Source: Agathobacter sp.
GTDB lineage: Bacteria; Bacillota; Clostridia; Lachnospirales; Lachnospiraceae
Direction of reading: 5' to 3'
Length of the DNA: 64,000 nucleotides
Assembly (NCBI GenBank): GCA_022775045.1
Contig: JALFLB010000051.1
Coordinates: 51,812-115,811 of the forward strand
In this document: positions 25,588-33,036 of the stretch, in pieces
Position numbering within the stretch: the stretch's first letter is position 1
Layout: each line of letters begins with the position of its first letter
Translations under genes and position numbers: made by a program
Notes under the pieces: generated by a model
The model's database searches: none
Told to the model about the DNA's origin: nothing
The model's input: the letters and a program-made list of their open reading frames with translations, nothing else

Positions 25588-26337
25588 TTATTTAAGGTAG
25601 TCTTTAGATACATATCCCTCATATCTGCCGTATGTCACATACAGCCAAGCTGTATCTCCGACCTTTGTATAATAGCCATAGCACATCACTGTCTTACCTT
25701 TTGGTATGGTCATGATGATTCCCTTTTTTGTACCGGCTCCAAGACGTAGATTGATGTTTGCTGCCGTTGTGTACGGCTTAACATACTTCTTGTCCTTGGC
25801 CTTTGCTGCTTCCACCTTGTTCTTTGCGGATGTGACCGTATTTGCTTTAGCTGTTTGATCTACCTTGTCTGCTGATTTCCACGTTGCCATAAACTTCTCC
25901 GGCGTTTTATACTGCTCTTTTAACTTTTTGGCTGTGCTTCCCCAGTCTGGCAGCTGGAAGTGTGGCTTGTCCACGGGAGACTTCCATGATCCGCCCCACT
26001 CCAACCCGATTGACTGACCAAGCTTGCCGACCTTGTCAAACAGCTTGGTTGCATTGTTATATGCATCATTGCTGGTCTTTCCATCTCCATCAACATCCAT
26101 GATCAGATAGACGTCAAAGGCTATTCCCCACTGATGCATGGAGCTGTAATACGATCCCTTGCAATTTGTCACGATTGATCCTGTCGCTGTCCTTCCCTTT
26201 GCATACAAAGCATCCTGTTCTGCCACTGTGCGAAGGCATTCAGAAATACCGATTTTGATACCATTCTTTTTACAGATTTCCTGCAGCTTTGGGATTTTTT
26301 CCTGAAGCTCCGGATGGAGCTGTTTTATATCCCTCAT
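25588..26337 (-). CDS. Endolysin: M15 peptidase with C-terminal SH3 domain
   Basis: 249 residues. The N-terminal half is an M15 (VanY/L-Ala-D-Glu type) metallopeptidase: the zinc ligands appear in SSMHQWGIAFDVYLIMDVDG and DKPHFQLPDWG. After a linker, a bacterial SH3 wall-binding domain follows (NINLRLGAGTKKGIIMTIPK, TAWLYVTYGRYEGYVSKDYL). It cuts peptidoglycan cross-peptides to release phage. It overlaps the holin gene. Confidence 0.88.
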   Translation of the reverse strand: MRDIKQLHPELQEKIPKLQEICKKNGIKIGISECLRTVAEQDALYAKGRTATGSIVTNCKGSYYSSMHQWGIAFDVYLIMDVDGDGKTSNDAYNNATKLFDKVGKLGQSIGLEWGGSWKSPVDKPHFQLPDWGSTAKKLKEQYKTPEKFMATWKSADKVDQTAKANTVTSAKNKVEAAKAKDKKYVKPYTTAANINLRLGAGTKKGIIMTIPKGKTVMCYGYYTKVGDTAWLYVTYGRYEGYVSKDYLK

Positions 26338-26795
26338 CTTTCCTCTCCTCCCTTCGCCCTGTCCTTAGTAAGCTTCTCGGCTATATCAAGTCCTTTTGTT
26401 AAAAATTCCGGAACCTTTACATCCATCTTTACAAGATTCTCAATGATGGAACGCACCTCATTAATCATATATGTAGCCAGCGTGAACCATCCGAAAAGAA
26501 TCATAAAATCGAGAGTGATACCGATAACCTCTCCCATCTTCCGGAATGCAAACGATATGTAAAAGGCAATCGCAATGATAATCCAATAAGATACTTTCTT
26601 GAGCACCCCTTTCGCCCCTACAGAGCTTGACAGGGAATTTGCGTAGTATTTCCCATAAATCCACCCAGTTGCATAATCGATGATGTTAAACATCAAAAAT
26701 CCGAAAAACAAATACCAGTATTTACCAAATACTGCAGACATTACTGTGACAATAAATCCGTAAAAAATATTCATTTTTTCTGTAAGTACCTTCAT
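26334..26795 (-). CDS. Phage holin
   Basis: About 153 residues with membrane helices (IFYGFIVTVMSAVFGKYWYL, FFGFLMFNIIDYATGWIYG, WIIIAIAFYISFAFRKMG) and a charged tail, as in the toxin-secretion/phage-lysis holin family. The start at 26795 (MKVLTEK) is six bases after GGGAGG. It forms the membrane lesion that lets the endolysin reach the wall. Confidence 0.85.
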   Translation of the reverse strand: MKVLTEKMNIFYGFIVTVMSAVFGKYWYLFFGFLMFNIIDYATGWIYGKYYANSLSSSVGAKGVLKKVSYWIIIAIAFYISFAFRKMGEVIGITLDFMILFGWFTLATYMINEVRSIIENLVKMDVKVPEFLTKGLDIAEKLTKDRAKGGEER

Positions 26796-26822
26796 GCCCA
26801 TCCTCCCTTATCATTTATCTTG

Positions 26823-26966
26823 TTACTTATCAAGCTCAGCCTTAATTTCCTTCGCCTGCTCATCTGTAAGCCGCGGATAGATCGCCAGAATCTCCTCAAA
26901 TGTCTCTCCTGCATCCATTCTGCGTTTGAACGTACGCACATAGATGTTTAACATAGCCTTGCTCAT
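26823..26966 (-). CDS. Small XkdX-like phage protein
   Basis: 47 residues, beginning MSKAMLNIYVRTFKRRMDAG and continuing with EEILAIYPRLTDEQ. Short ORFs of this kind sit between the tail and holin genes in many Bacillota phages. Its ATG overlaps the stop of the gene upstream (ATGA). Function unknown. Confidence 0.7.
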   Translation of the reverse strand: MSKAMLNIYVRTFKRRMDAGETFEEILAIYPRLTDEQAKEIKAELDK

Positions 26967-27298
26967 TTTGATTCACCTCCATAGATCTCTGCAATAGCTT
27001 CATCGTGCTCTGCAACAGCCGTCTCTAGCGCCGCAAAACGCAGCTCCTGTGCGCTTGGGATGTGCATAACGACAGTAATGCTTCCGTCCTCTGCTACCAT
27101 TGCAGATTTAAAGGACAGATTTGCATATGTGCCATATACAGTCTTGTCCTCCCCGCTCACAGTCAGATCTGTTACTTCCCGGAATGCTGTCTCGATGTCT
27201 CCAATCTTCTGACCTTCGAGCACAAAGCTGATTGAATTGGTTGATGTTGTTACTGCTTTTGCGGCGTATTCTACGCCATTCGCTGTGATATACTCCAT
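26963..27298 (-). CDS. Phage protein between tail fibre and lysis genes, unknown
   Basis: 111 residues, beginning MEYITANGVEYAAKAVTTST and ending in a helical Glu/Ala-rich segment. Start at 27298 after GGAG. Proteins of this type occur beside the holin in clostridial phages. No function is assigned. Confidence 0.65.
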   Translation of the reverse strand: MEYITANGVEYAAKAVTTSTNSISFVLEGQKIGDIETAFREVTDLTVSGEDKTVYGTYANLSFKSAMVAEDGSITVVMHIPSAQELRFAALETAVAEHDEAIAEIYGGESK

Positions 27299-27335
27299 AA
27301 TCACTGCTCCTTTCTTAATAATTTTTGCAAAACAA

Positions 27336-27360
27336 AAAGCCAGATAACTTCTGGCTTTTT
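27336..27360. terminator. Terminator hairpin at the edge of the invertible region
   Basis: Stem AAAAGCCAGA / TCTGGCTTTT with a 5-base loop, symmetrical with T runs on both strands. It lies 29 bases outside the outermost recombination site and would insulate the lysis genes from the inverting DNA, whichever way round it is. Confidence 0.75.
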
Positions 27361-27388
27361 GGCAAGCAAAAATTCATTATTTTTATTA

Positions 27389-27399
27389 CTAAACACGGA
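27389..27399 (+). repeat. Inversion site 1 (CTAAACACGGA)
   Basis: 11-bp sequence identical to sites 2, 3 and 4, here on the plus strand. It encodes Leu-Asn-Thr-Asp at the start of silent cassette A. Outermost left site of the shufflon. Confidence 0.8.
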
Positions 27400-27703
27400 T
27401 TTGGATAACTGCATTCCGATAAAACATAATGTGTTTTATGGCAACTCATATAACTTTATCGGCGAAACCGCATGTTTTAGAATTGGAGATCATAATGCGT
27501 TACATATATTAGACTCTACTGTCCCTGTTATGCCAGCAGAGGGAAATTATCATATTATTGTAATAGATAATGATGATTATTATAATGAGGATCATTATCG
27601 GAAAATAATCAATGCATTAGCTATTCCCTATGATAATGCAAATGGTTTTATATACTTATATATGTCATGTATTGGAGAGTGGAAAAAAATACAATATTCA
27701 TAA
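27389..27703 (+). other. Silent tail-fibre tip cassette A
   Basis: In-frame from the LNTD codons of site 1 to a stop, about 104 residues (DNCIPIKHNVFYGNSYNF, then TACFRIGDHNALHILD and later YLYMSCIGEWKKIQYS). It has no convincing start or ribosome binding site, so it is a promoterless C-terminus. Inversion between sites 1 and 4 would fuse it to the fibre gene. It is about 95% identical in DNA to cassette C, and most differences change amino acids. Confidence 0.78.
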
Positions 27704-27723
27704 AAGAATAGTATTTTATTAAA

Positions 27724-27930
27724 TTAGTCCATTGGAAGATTCCAAATGCATGACCATGACATCATCCTATTGGTAGATTTATATAGGCTAATACAAGATT
27801 CTTCCATGTGAAAGTCATATATGCAATCTTCGTTTTTTACGCAACGTAAAATAAAACCATTTCCGTCATAAACTCCAATAATCTTACCACAAGAAGCATT
27901 TTCAAAAAGATTTACATAGTCCGTGTTTAG
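27724..27930 (-). other. Silent tail-fibre tip cassette B
   Basis: Leftward frame starting at site 2 with LNTDY, about 70 residues (VNLFENASCGKIIGVYDGNG, ending MSWSCIWNLPMD). It is tail-to-tail with cassette A. Site 2 is in the same orientation as site 4, so cassette B can reach the fibre gene only after one other inversion. An in-frame ATG at 27972 precedes it, but that stretch (GATGPR) looks unlike the fibre. Confidence 0.7.
27920..27930 (-). repeat. Inversion site 2
   Basis: Minus-strand CTAAACACGGA followed by CTAT, as at site 4. Opposite to sites 1 and 3. Confidence 0.8.
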
Positions 27931-28000
27931 CCGCGGACCGGTTGCACCTGTGCAACTCTCACTTTCTTCCACACTCCAATCGTTTTTATGTACAACAATA

Positions 28001-28024
28001 AGACCTGCAGTCCTTTGCAGGTCT
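28001..28024 (-). terminator. Terminator of the recombinase gene
   Basis: Stem AGACCTGCA / TGCAGGTCT just after the recombinase stop, followed on the minus strand by TTATTGTTG. It lies inside the invertible segment and would keep recombinase transcription out of cassette B. Confidence 0.65.
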
Positions 28025-28047
28025 GACAGTCATATTCCAGTATTCAG

Positions 28048-29052
28048 TTATGCTACCTTTAGGTACTCATATCTCACCCTCTCTTTATTTGACCGATAAT
28101 ACATCCTCGTTGTGTTTATATCAGAGTGTCCGGCCAATTCTTGAACATCCTGTAGTGGCATTCCTCTGTTGACTAAGACTGTGATCCGCGTCACGCGGAA
28201 TCTGTGCGGATGGCTACCGTCTACTCCGGCATGCTTGCCAAGCGTCCTGATCATCTGCTCTATGCTGTTCTTCGTTACCCGATTATCCGGATTTTTCCGG
28301 CTTACGAATAACGCAGGATTGCTGTCCGTCCTGGTAGCCAGATACTTCCGCAGGAACATTGCCGCCTTGTCCGTAAAATACGAAATCCTGTCCTTGCCAC
28401 CTTTTCCGTGGAGCAATACGCTCTGCTTCTCAAAATCCACATCATCAATATTGACTCCTGCCACTTCTGATACACGCGCGGCTGTTGCGTACATAAACTC
28501 CAACAATGCCCGGTCCCGGATAGACCGGCAACACTGCGCAAGCATCTCTATCTCACTCTCATACAGCTCTCGCTCCTTTTTGGTGTCCTTCTTAATTCGC
28601 GCCACACGCCGCGCCGGACTTTTGTAGATGTAGTCCTCCATCTCCAACCAGTTGAAGCACGCTGTAAACACCCTTCGCATTCCGTCCAAAGTGGTCCCAG
28701 ACACATGGCGCGTCTCCTTGTACCATGCCAGGTAATACCGAAGGTCATTGGTCGTAATCTTCTTGATTGACTTTCCAAAGAAGTCGAGAAGCATCCTCAT
28801 TGCAAGTCTGTATCTCTCTATCGTCTTGGGCGATTTACCCTCAATCATCAATGTGCCTAGATACTGCTTCATGATCCGCTCATTTTCCAGTATGTATCCG
28901 TCGCTCTCTGCCACCTCATATGTAGCCTGCTCAACCTTGACATCATAGAGGACAATATCCAACGTATTCTTCAGCTTATCGCACTGCTCATTCGTCAACT
29001 CACCCTGCATCCTGTTCATAATATCTGTGATAATCTTAGTCTTAATATCCAT
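28048..29052 (-). CDS. Tyrosine recombinase, probable tail-fibre DNA invertase
   Basis: 334 residues. An N-terminal SAM-like core-binding domain (about 55-140, SPKTIERYRLAMRMLLDFFG) precedes the catalytic domain. All catalytic residues are seen: Arg in ATAARVSEVAG, Lys in HGKGGKDRISY, His-x-x-Arg in HPHRFRVTRITV, His in ELAGHSDINTT and the nucleophile Tyr in RMYYRSNKERV. It lies between four inversion sites and would itself be flipped by a 2-3 event. It is in mid-genome between tail and lysis genes, which argues against it being the att integrase. The R64 shufflon enzyme Rci is a known tyrosine-type parallel. Confidence 0.85.
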   Translation of the reverse strand: MDIKTKIITDIMNRMQGELTNEQCDKLKNTLDIVLYDVKVEQATYEVAESDGYILENERIMKQYLGTLMIEGKSPKTIERYRLAMRMLLDFFGKSIKKITTNDLRYYLAWYKETRHVSGTTLDGMRRVFTACFNWLEMEDYIYKSPARRVARIKKDTKKERELYESEIEMLAQCCRSIRDRALLEFMYATAARVSEVAGVNIDDVDFEKQSVLLHGKGGKDRISYFTDKAAMFLRKYLATRTDSNPALFVSRKNPDNRVTKNSIEQMIRTLGKHAGVDGSHPHRFRVTRITVLVNRGMPLQDVQELAGHSDINTTRMYYRSNKERVRYEYLKVA

Positions 29053-29085
29053 GCTATCACTCTCCTTTCGAGGTTTATGATAGCA
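29051..29085 (-). promoter_or_regulatory. Hairpin over the recombinase start codon
   Basis: TGCTATCA (29052-29059) pairs with TGATAGCA (29078-29085), enclosing the AAGGAG ribosome binding site in an 18-base loop and covering the start codon. It could hold recombinase translation low, fitting a rare switch. Confidence 0.45.
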
Positions 29086-29111
29086 CGGATTCCGCGCTCA
29101 CCGCTTCATCA

Positions 29112-29122
29112 CTAAACACGGA
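29112..29122 (+). repeat. Inversion site 3
   Basis: Plus-strand CTAAACACGGA. With the bases before it, CATCACTAAACACGGA (16 bp) is shared with site 4, making this pair the longest match and perhaps the preferred partner. Confidence 0.82.
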
Positions 29123-29426
29123 TTTGGATAACTGCATTCCGATAAAACATAATGTGTTTCATTCCAACTCATATAACTTTATCGGAGAAACCGCATGTTT
29201 TAGAATTGGAGATCATAATGCGTTACATATATTAGACTCTACTGTCCCTATTATGCCAGCAGAGGGAAATTATCATATTATTGTAATAGATAATGATGAT
29301 TATTATAATGAGGATCATTATCGGAAAATAATCACTGCATTAGCTATTCCTTATGATAATCCAATTGGCAATATATATTTATATATGTCAGCTATTGGAG
29401 AATGGAAAACTATACAATATTCATAG
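29112..29426 (+). other. Silent tail-fibre tip cassette C
   Basis: Reads from LNTD at site 3 for about 104 residues (DNCIPIKHNVFHSNSYNF, later YLYMSAIGEWKTIQYS) to a stop 12 bases from the end of the expressed fibre gene, tail-to-tail. Inversion of the 594 bases between sites 3 and 4 would exchange it with the present tip in one step. A direct repeat of cassette A. Confidence 0.8.
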
Positions 29427-29438
29427 GCGAATAGGATA

Positions 29439-30374
29439 TTACTTTTCCAACCAACCGCTCCATGTATCGCATAGACTATTTATCCACAATTTTTTATCAT
29501 CATAAATATTCCAGTTAATAGACCATGCAACACCACGAAGTGGATCATGTTTGAATATAAATATGGTACAGTAACTACTTGGAATATCATATTCTCCTGT
29601 ATTTACATTATCGTAATGAAAAATAGAAAATCCGATAGGCGAGTCTTTCCAATTACTATTAACACTATATGAACTTGCAACACGTCTTGTATAGTCCGTG
29701 TTTAGTGATGCAATCTGCGCGGCCAACGTGCCCTCAATCGAAGCATTCTTTTCTGTCGCAGGAAGTGCCAGACCAGTGCTGTCTGTTACTGCAGATGAAT
29801 CACACAGCTTGACCATTCCGTATGCTTCTAATGATGCCCGAAGTGCCGTTGCATCATCGATTGCCTTCTGAAGAACAGCTATTTTTGCATCCACATCCTC
29901 AACAAGTGCAACAGGATCGTGCAGATATGACAATTGAACTGTGTCAGAATCTGACACGCTGAACTGAAATCTGCTGATTATGCGGCTCACGACCTTTCCA
30001 TCATAAGCCGGAAAAGTATCTTCAATCTCAGCCAGGCTTAATGAAACAAGCCCTTCTGATTCCGGATCATCTTTTATACGAGCATATAAACCGAGCTCCC
30101 TGATTGTATACCCCTCTTCCAACTCATAATTTGTAATCACTGTACTGGCGACTATTTTCTCATTGTCTACCATGCTTATGCTGCTCACGCCAAATTGCTG
30201 TTTTGGGGACTTCAATGAAACCATCTTCCTTAATAATTCTGGGTCTGATTCTGATTCTGAATACACACCATCACCTACTACAAGTTTTGTAAATTCAATA
30301 GTTTTTCCATTTAAGTTACGCAATTGCATATCTATTCCAACATCTGTAATTACAGCTGATTTTGTTTTTAGCAT
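29439..30374 (-). CDS. Tail fibre protein with switchable C-terminus
   Basis: 311 residues. The first 160 are the phage tail-collar fibre N-domain (MLKTKSAVITDVGIDMQLRN), which attaches to the baseplate. A helical stretch follows (DVDAKIAVLQKAIDDATALR), and the part up to ASLNTD (about residue 226) is constant. From site 4 on, the tip (TRRVASSYSVNSNWKDSP, ending DTWSGWLEK) is one of four alternatives. Start at 30374 after GCGAGGTGAG. The tip should contact the host surface. It also contains palindrome copy 1. Confidence 0.88.
   Translation of the reverse strand: MLKTKSAVITDVGIDMQLRNLNGKTIEFTKLVVGDGVYSESESDPELLRKMVSLKSPKQQFGVSSISMVDNEKIVASTVITNYELEEGYTIRELGLYARIKDDPESEGLVSLSLAEIEDTFPAYDGKVVSRIISRFQFSVSDSDTVQLSYLHDPVALVEDVDAKIAVLQKAIDDATALRASLEAYGMVKLCDSSAVTDSTGLALPATEKNASIEGTLAAQIASLNTDYTRRVASSYSVNSNWKDSPIGFSIFHYDNVNTGEYDIPSSYCTIFIFKHDPLRGVAWSINWNIYDDKKLWINSLCDTWSGWLEK
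29695..29705 (-). repeat. Inversion site 4, in the expressed fibre gene
   Basis: Minus-strand CTAAACACGGA inside the fibre coding sequence, encoding Leu-Asn-Thr-Asp. It marks the boundary between the constant and variable parts. Confidence 0.85.
29941..29957. repeat. 17-bp palindrome copy 1 (in fibre gene)
   Basis: GTGTCAGAATCTGACAC, a perfect inverted repeat and the reverse complement of the other three copies. It encodes Val-Ser-Asp-Ser-Asp-Thr within the fibre. Candidate ParB-binding site. Confidence 0.75.
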
Positions 30375-30387
30375 ATTCTCACCTCGC

Positions 30388-30936
30388 TCATTTTGTCTCA
30401 CATATAGAAGTATTAATAAAGCAACCGCCTACATATAATGTCACATTTGATTTACGAATTGCCTCAATGGAATCCATAATAGATCGAACATTTTTTGCGC
30501 TATCGACGACAGATTGAAACCTTCTTGTATTATCTTCAGTAAACTTTGCATCCACATTCAGCTTAAAATGATATGGATCACCAGAATAATCCGGCCATTC
30601 AATTATTTCAACATCGCCAAACAGATCTTTCAGCGCATATTTTACAGCCTCAGCAGTACCAGCAATGGATACAACATTTTCGTATCCGTAAAGAACCTCT
30701 CTCTTTGTTTGTACATCTGCAGCATCGTCATACCATGGAATTCCGATTAATAAGGCAATTTCATCGATTTCTTTGCTTCCGAGTTCGTCAATATATCTTC
30801 TCCACCAGGATATGTGGATTGCATCAATCAGCTTTGCAAACATAGCATCTGCAGCTGCACACAATCCACGCACAGTCTTGTCATCCCGCATAAATTCCGG
30901 AACAATATCAATAAGCTTTGTCTCCTGAATATCCAA
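30388..30936 (-). CDS. P2 gpI-like tail protein
   Basis: 182 residues, opening MDIQETKLIDIVPEFMRDD, with the gpI family pattern DELGSKEIDEIALLIGIPWY followed by WYDDAADVQTKREVL. gpI joins the baseplate arm to the fibre in P2-like phages. It lies between baseplate J and the fibre as in P2. Confidence 0.9.
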   Translation of the reverse strand: MDIQETKLIDIVPEFMRDDKTVRGLCAAADAMFAKLIDAIHISWWRRYIDELGSKEIDEIALLIGIPWYDDAADVQTKREVLYGYENVVSIAGTAEAVKYALKDLFGDVEIIEWPDYSGDPYHFKLNVDAKFTEDNTRRFQSVVDSAKNVRSIMDSIEAIRKSNVTLYVGGCFINTSICETK

Positions 30937-30940
30937 AGAA

Positions 30941-32038
30941 TCACCTCATTCCTTCGTAAGTAATTAAGATATCCCCGTCCAATTTTGCAACAGAGCAATC
31001 ATCAATTACTGTATCCGTTGGAGATGTAATTGTAACAGTTGAAGCTCCTGCGTTGAGGATATACTTTCTCAAAGTATCTGGGATAATATCCCGTCCAAGG
31101 TGCTCACCGATCTCGTCACTAAATTGTTCTGCAGCAAGCCTAACGTTTTCCTTGATCAGCTCCAATCGGTCCATATCATCCGGAGATATCGTATATTTAA
31201 ATTCAATCGAATAATTCACCACATTCGGTGAAATCACTTCAAATAAATCCGTCAACGGCCTCTTATCATCCTTTGAAACATTCTCCATGATTCGGTCAAG
31301 TAATCCACTATTTGGCAATACTCCGCCCTTACAAAGGACCACCGCCTTCACAACAGCATCTCCATCATTTACAAGCTTCACATCTCCAATAGACGCATCC
31401 GAAGATTTGATGTGATAAATGTATGCCTGCTCACTACCGGCAGTATTCATTCCACGCTTTTTCAAATTGATGCGCTCTCTCCAATCTTCAATGTCCTCGA
31501 TATTTGAACCTCCTGCAGATATCTCAGTATTTGTCACAGACACAACTCCCTGAACATTATCCACAAGCGTTGTTATGGAATTTGCAGGAATATTATTATA
31601 TCCATCACTTCCCTCAACAGTTGCAATACATTCAATATCAATATCCGTTGTTCCAACCTCAACAATGACTGCTTTTGACGTCGCAAAAAAATGCTTTCCG
31701 TCATGTGTAACTCTTGTCCCATATGGTATTATTATTCCATTACCTTGTTCCTTGGATAATGCGAATTTCATATTTACAACCGCCTTTTCGCTTGGAAGGC
31801 GTGATACTTGATACTCGTTTCCAATGACTTCCAATCCGTCCTCTTCGGCAGTCGTAGAAAACTGCTGATTGAGTCCGTAATTTATTTCTTTTGCCGCAAG
31901 AAGAATCATGTAAGCAAAGGAATGTATCATAAATCTTCGTTCATCACCTGCATATATAGCTTCCTGTGTTTCATCCTCATATGCCTTGATGCCTGCCTCG
32001 ATCAGATCACTCTCATCGATTGCAATAAACTCATGCAT
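30941..32038 (-). CDS. Baseplate J-like protein
   Basis: About 365 residues. Family features include RVTHDGKHFFATSKAVIVEV, GYNNIPANSITTLVDNVQGV and EDIEDWRERINLKKRG. It forms the outer baseplate wedge with gp25/W. Start taken as ATG at 32038; a TTG at 32044 has better spacing to GGAGG, so translation may begin there. Overlaps the gp25-like gene. Confidence 0.92.
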   Translation of the reverse strand: MHEFIAIDESDLIEAGIKAYEDETQEAIYAGDERRFMIHSFAYMILLAAKEINYGLNQQFSTTAEEDGLEVIGNEYQVSRLPSEKAVVNMKFALSKEQGNGIIIPYGTRVTHDGKHFFATSKAVIVEVGTTDIDIECIATVEGSDGYNNIPANSITTLVDNVQGVVSVTNTEISAGGSNIEDIEDWRERINLKKRGMNTAGSEQAYIYHIKSSDASIGDVKLVNDGDAVVKAVVLCKGGVLPNSGLLDRIMENVSKDDKRPLTDLFEVISPNVVNYSIEFKYTISPDDMDRLELIKENVRLAAEQFSDEIGEHLGRDIIPDTLRKYILNAGASTVTITSPTDTVIDDCSVAKLDGDILITYEGMR

Positions 32039-32306
32039 CTCCAATCGTCACCTCCAATATCGACTCGGAATTAAGAACGTCTGCCTGCTCCAATGACACC
32101 TGGACGCGTGGCTCTCTTTCGTTGATCATATCCTCAAGCTCTGTAATTATTTCAGAAGATAATTCCAAAATCGGCTTATCAATATAATCCGGATTGACTC
32201 CAAGCCCTCGGTCAAATGGCAAATCACCCTTTCTCAGATTAATCAAGTTCTCCACATTTTTTGCAGCCCGCTCCGGCTCACTCAATCCAGTAGACCATTC
32301 AAACAT
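32031..32306 (-). CDS. gp25/GPW-family baseplate protein
   Basis: 91 residues with LINLRKGDLPFDRGLGVNPD, the typical gp25-like core in which Pro-(Phe/Tyr)-x-x-x-(Phe/Leu)-Gly recurs. A baseplate wedge component (P2 gpW, T4 gp25), placed just before J as usual. Confidence 0.9.
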   Translation of the reverse strand: MFEWSTGLSEPERAAKNVENLINLRKGDLPFDRGLGVNPDYIDKPILELSSEIITELEDMINEREPRVQVSLEQADVLNSESILEVTIGDA

Positions 32307-32334
32307 ATAACCATCCTTTCAGCTTCTGAAGCTT

Positions 32335-32850
32335 TTATTTTTTAGCCTGCACAAGCTTTCCAACCTTTTTCTTTGTCTTCTTGCAATTTCTCGTAGCCTT
32401 AGCAGCAAGCTTTTTATTTTCAGCCTTTGCCTTTTTACTTGTAAGCGGTTTGCTCTTAGATCCTGACTCGGAAAATGTAATTGCCAATGTTGCTGATGAG
32501 ATAACTTCCTTTTTAGCCGCCATCCTAATATCAGACATGCTTAAATTTGTAATAACAAGCTTATATCTTGATAATTTTCGATTTCCCATCAAAAAATAGT
32601 ACGGAATCGCTTTTGATTTCATACTTTTCCAGGAATTAAATTCATCCATAACATTGCAACACTGTGAAACAAGCTTAATATTTACCGTAATTTCTTCCCC
32701 ATTATCATGTTTCTTACGCTTTATTGGAATTCCCTTGCCATTTTCTTTGTCCTCAAACTCAATAGATGATGATACATTGAGATCATTAACGGTATATATC
32801 TTTTTTTTACTAACAACGAACCTTTTTGGTCCGTATGACCCTACTAACAC
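32335..32850 (-). CDS. Baseplate/tail protein with Lys-rich tail, P2 gpU-like by position
   Basis: 171 residues from a GTG start at 32850 after AGGGGTG. The first 130 residues (GSYGPKRFVVSKKKIYTVND, IPYYFLMGNRKLSRYKLVIT) have a beta-rich pattern seen in phage tail proteins between gpD and gp25. The C-terminal 45 residues are almost all Lys, Ala and Thr. Family assignment is tentative. Confidence 0.55.
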   Translation of the reverse strand: MLVGSYGPKRFVVSKKKIYTVNDLNVSSSIEFEDKENGKGIPIKRKKHDNGEEITVNIKLVSQCCNVMDEFNSWKSMKSKAIPYYFLMGNRKLSRYKLVITNLSMSDIRMAAKKEVISSATLAITFSESGSKSKPLTSKKAKAENKKLAAKATRNCKKTKKKVGKLVQAKK

Positions 32851-32851
32851 T

Positions 32852-33028
32852 CTACATCACCCCTATTATCACGCCTTTTTTGCCACCTGGAAGGAACTCA
32901 ATCAGAACAGTATCATTTACTTCAACTGTAATATGCTTGAGTAATCGGCATTTTACACGTATACCAAGATCATCGATAAATACCGTAACTTCCTCCCCGC
33001 TTTTGATCAGTACCGTTCCAATTCGCAT
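32852..33028 (-). CDS. 58-residue phage baseplate-region protein
   Basis: Reads MRIGTVLIKSGEEVTVFIDD and ends LIEFLPGGKKGVIIGVM. Preceded by AGGAGG seven bases before ATG and ends one base before the next GTG start. The strand-rich pattern suggests a small barrel, perhaps a minimal gpV/spike-like piece, but I do not recognise the family. Confidence 0.7.
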   Translation of the reverse strand: MRIGTVLIKSGEEVTVFIDDLGIRVKCRLLKHITVEVNDTVLIEFLPGGKKGVIIGVM

Positions 33029-33036
33029 ACATCCTC

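Noticed and set aside
28048..29052. Phage integrase for chromosomal attachment
   Set aside because: It lies over 4 kb from the left end, between tail and lysis genes, inside its own target sites. An att integrase should be next to an end.
27389..29426. Diversity-generating retroelement, with cassettes A and C as template and variable repeats
   Set aside because: No reverse transcriptase gene nearby, and the differences are not confined to adenines. Inverted sites around a recombinase explain the layout better.
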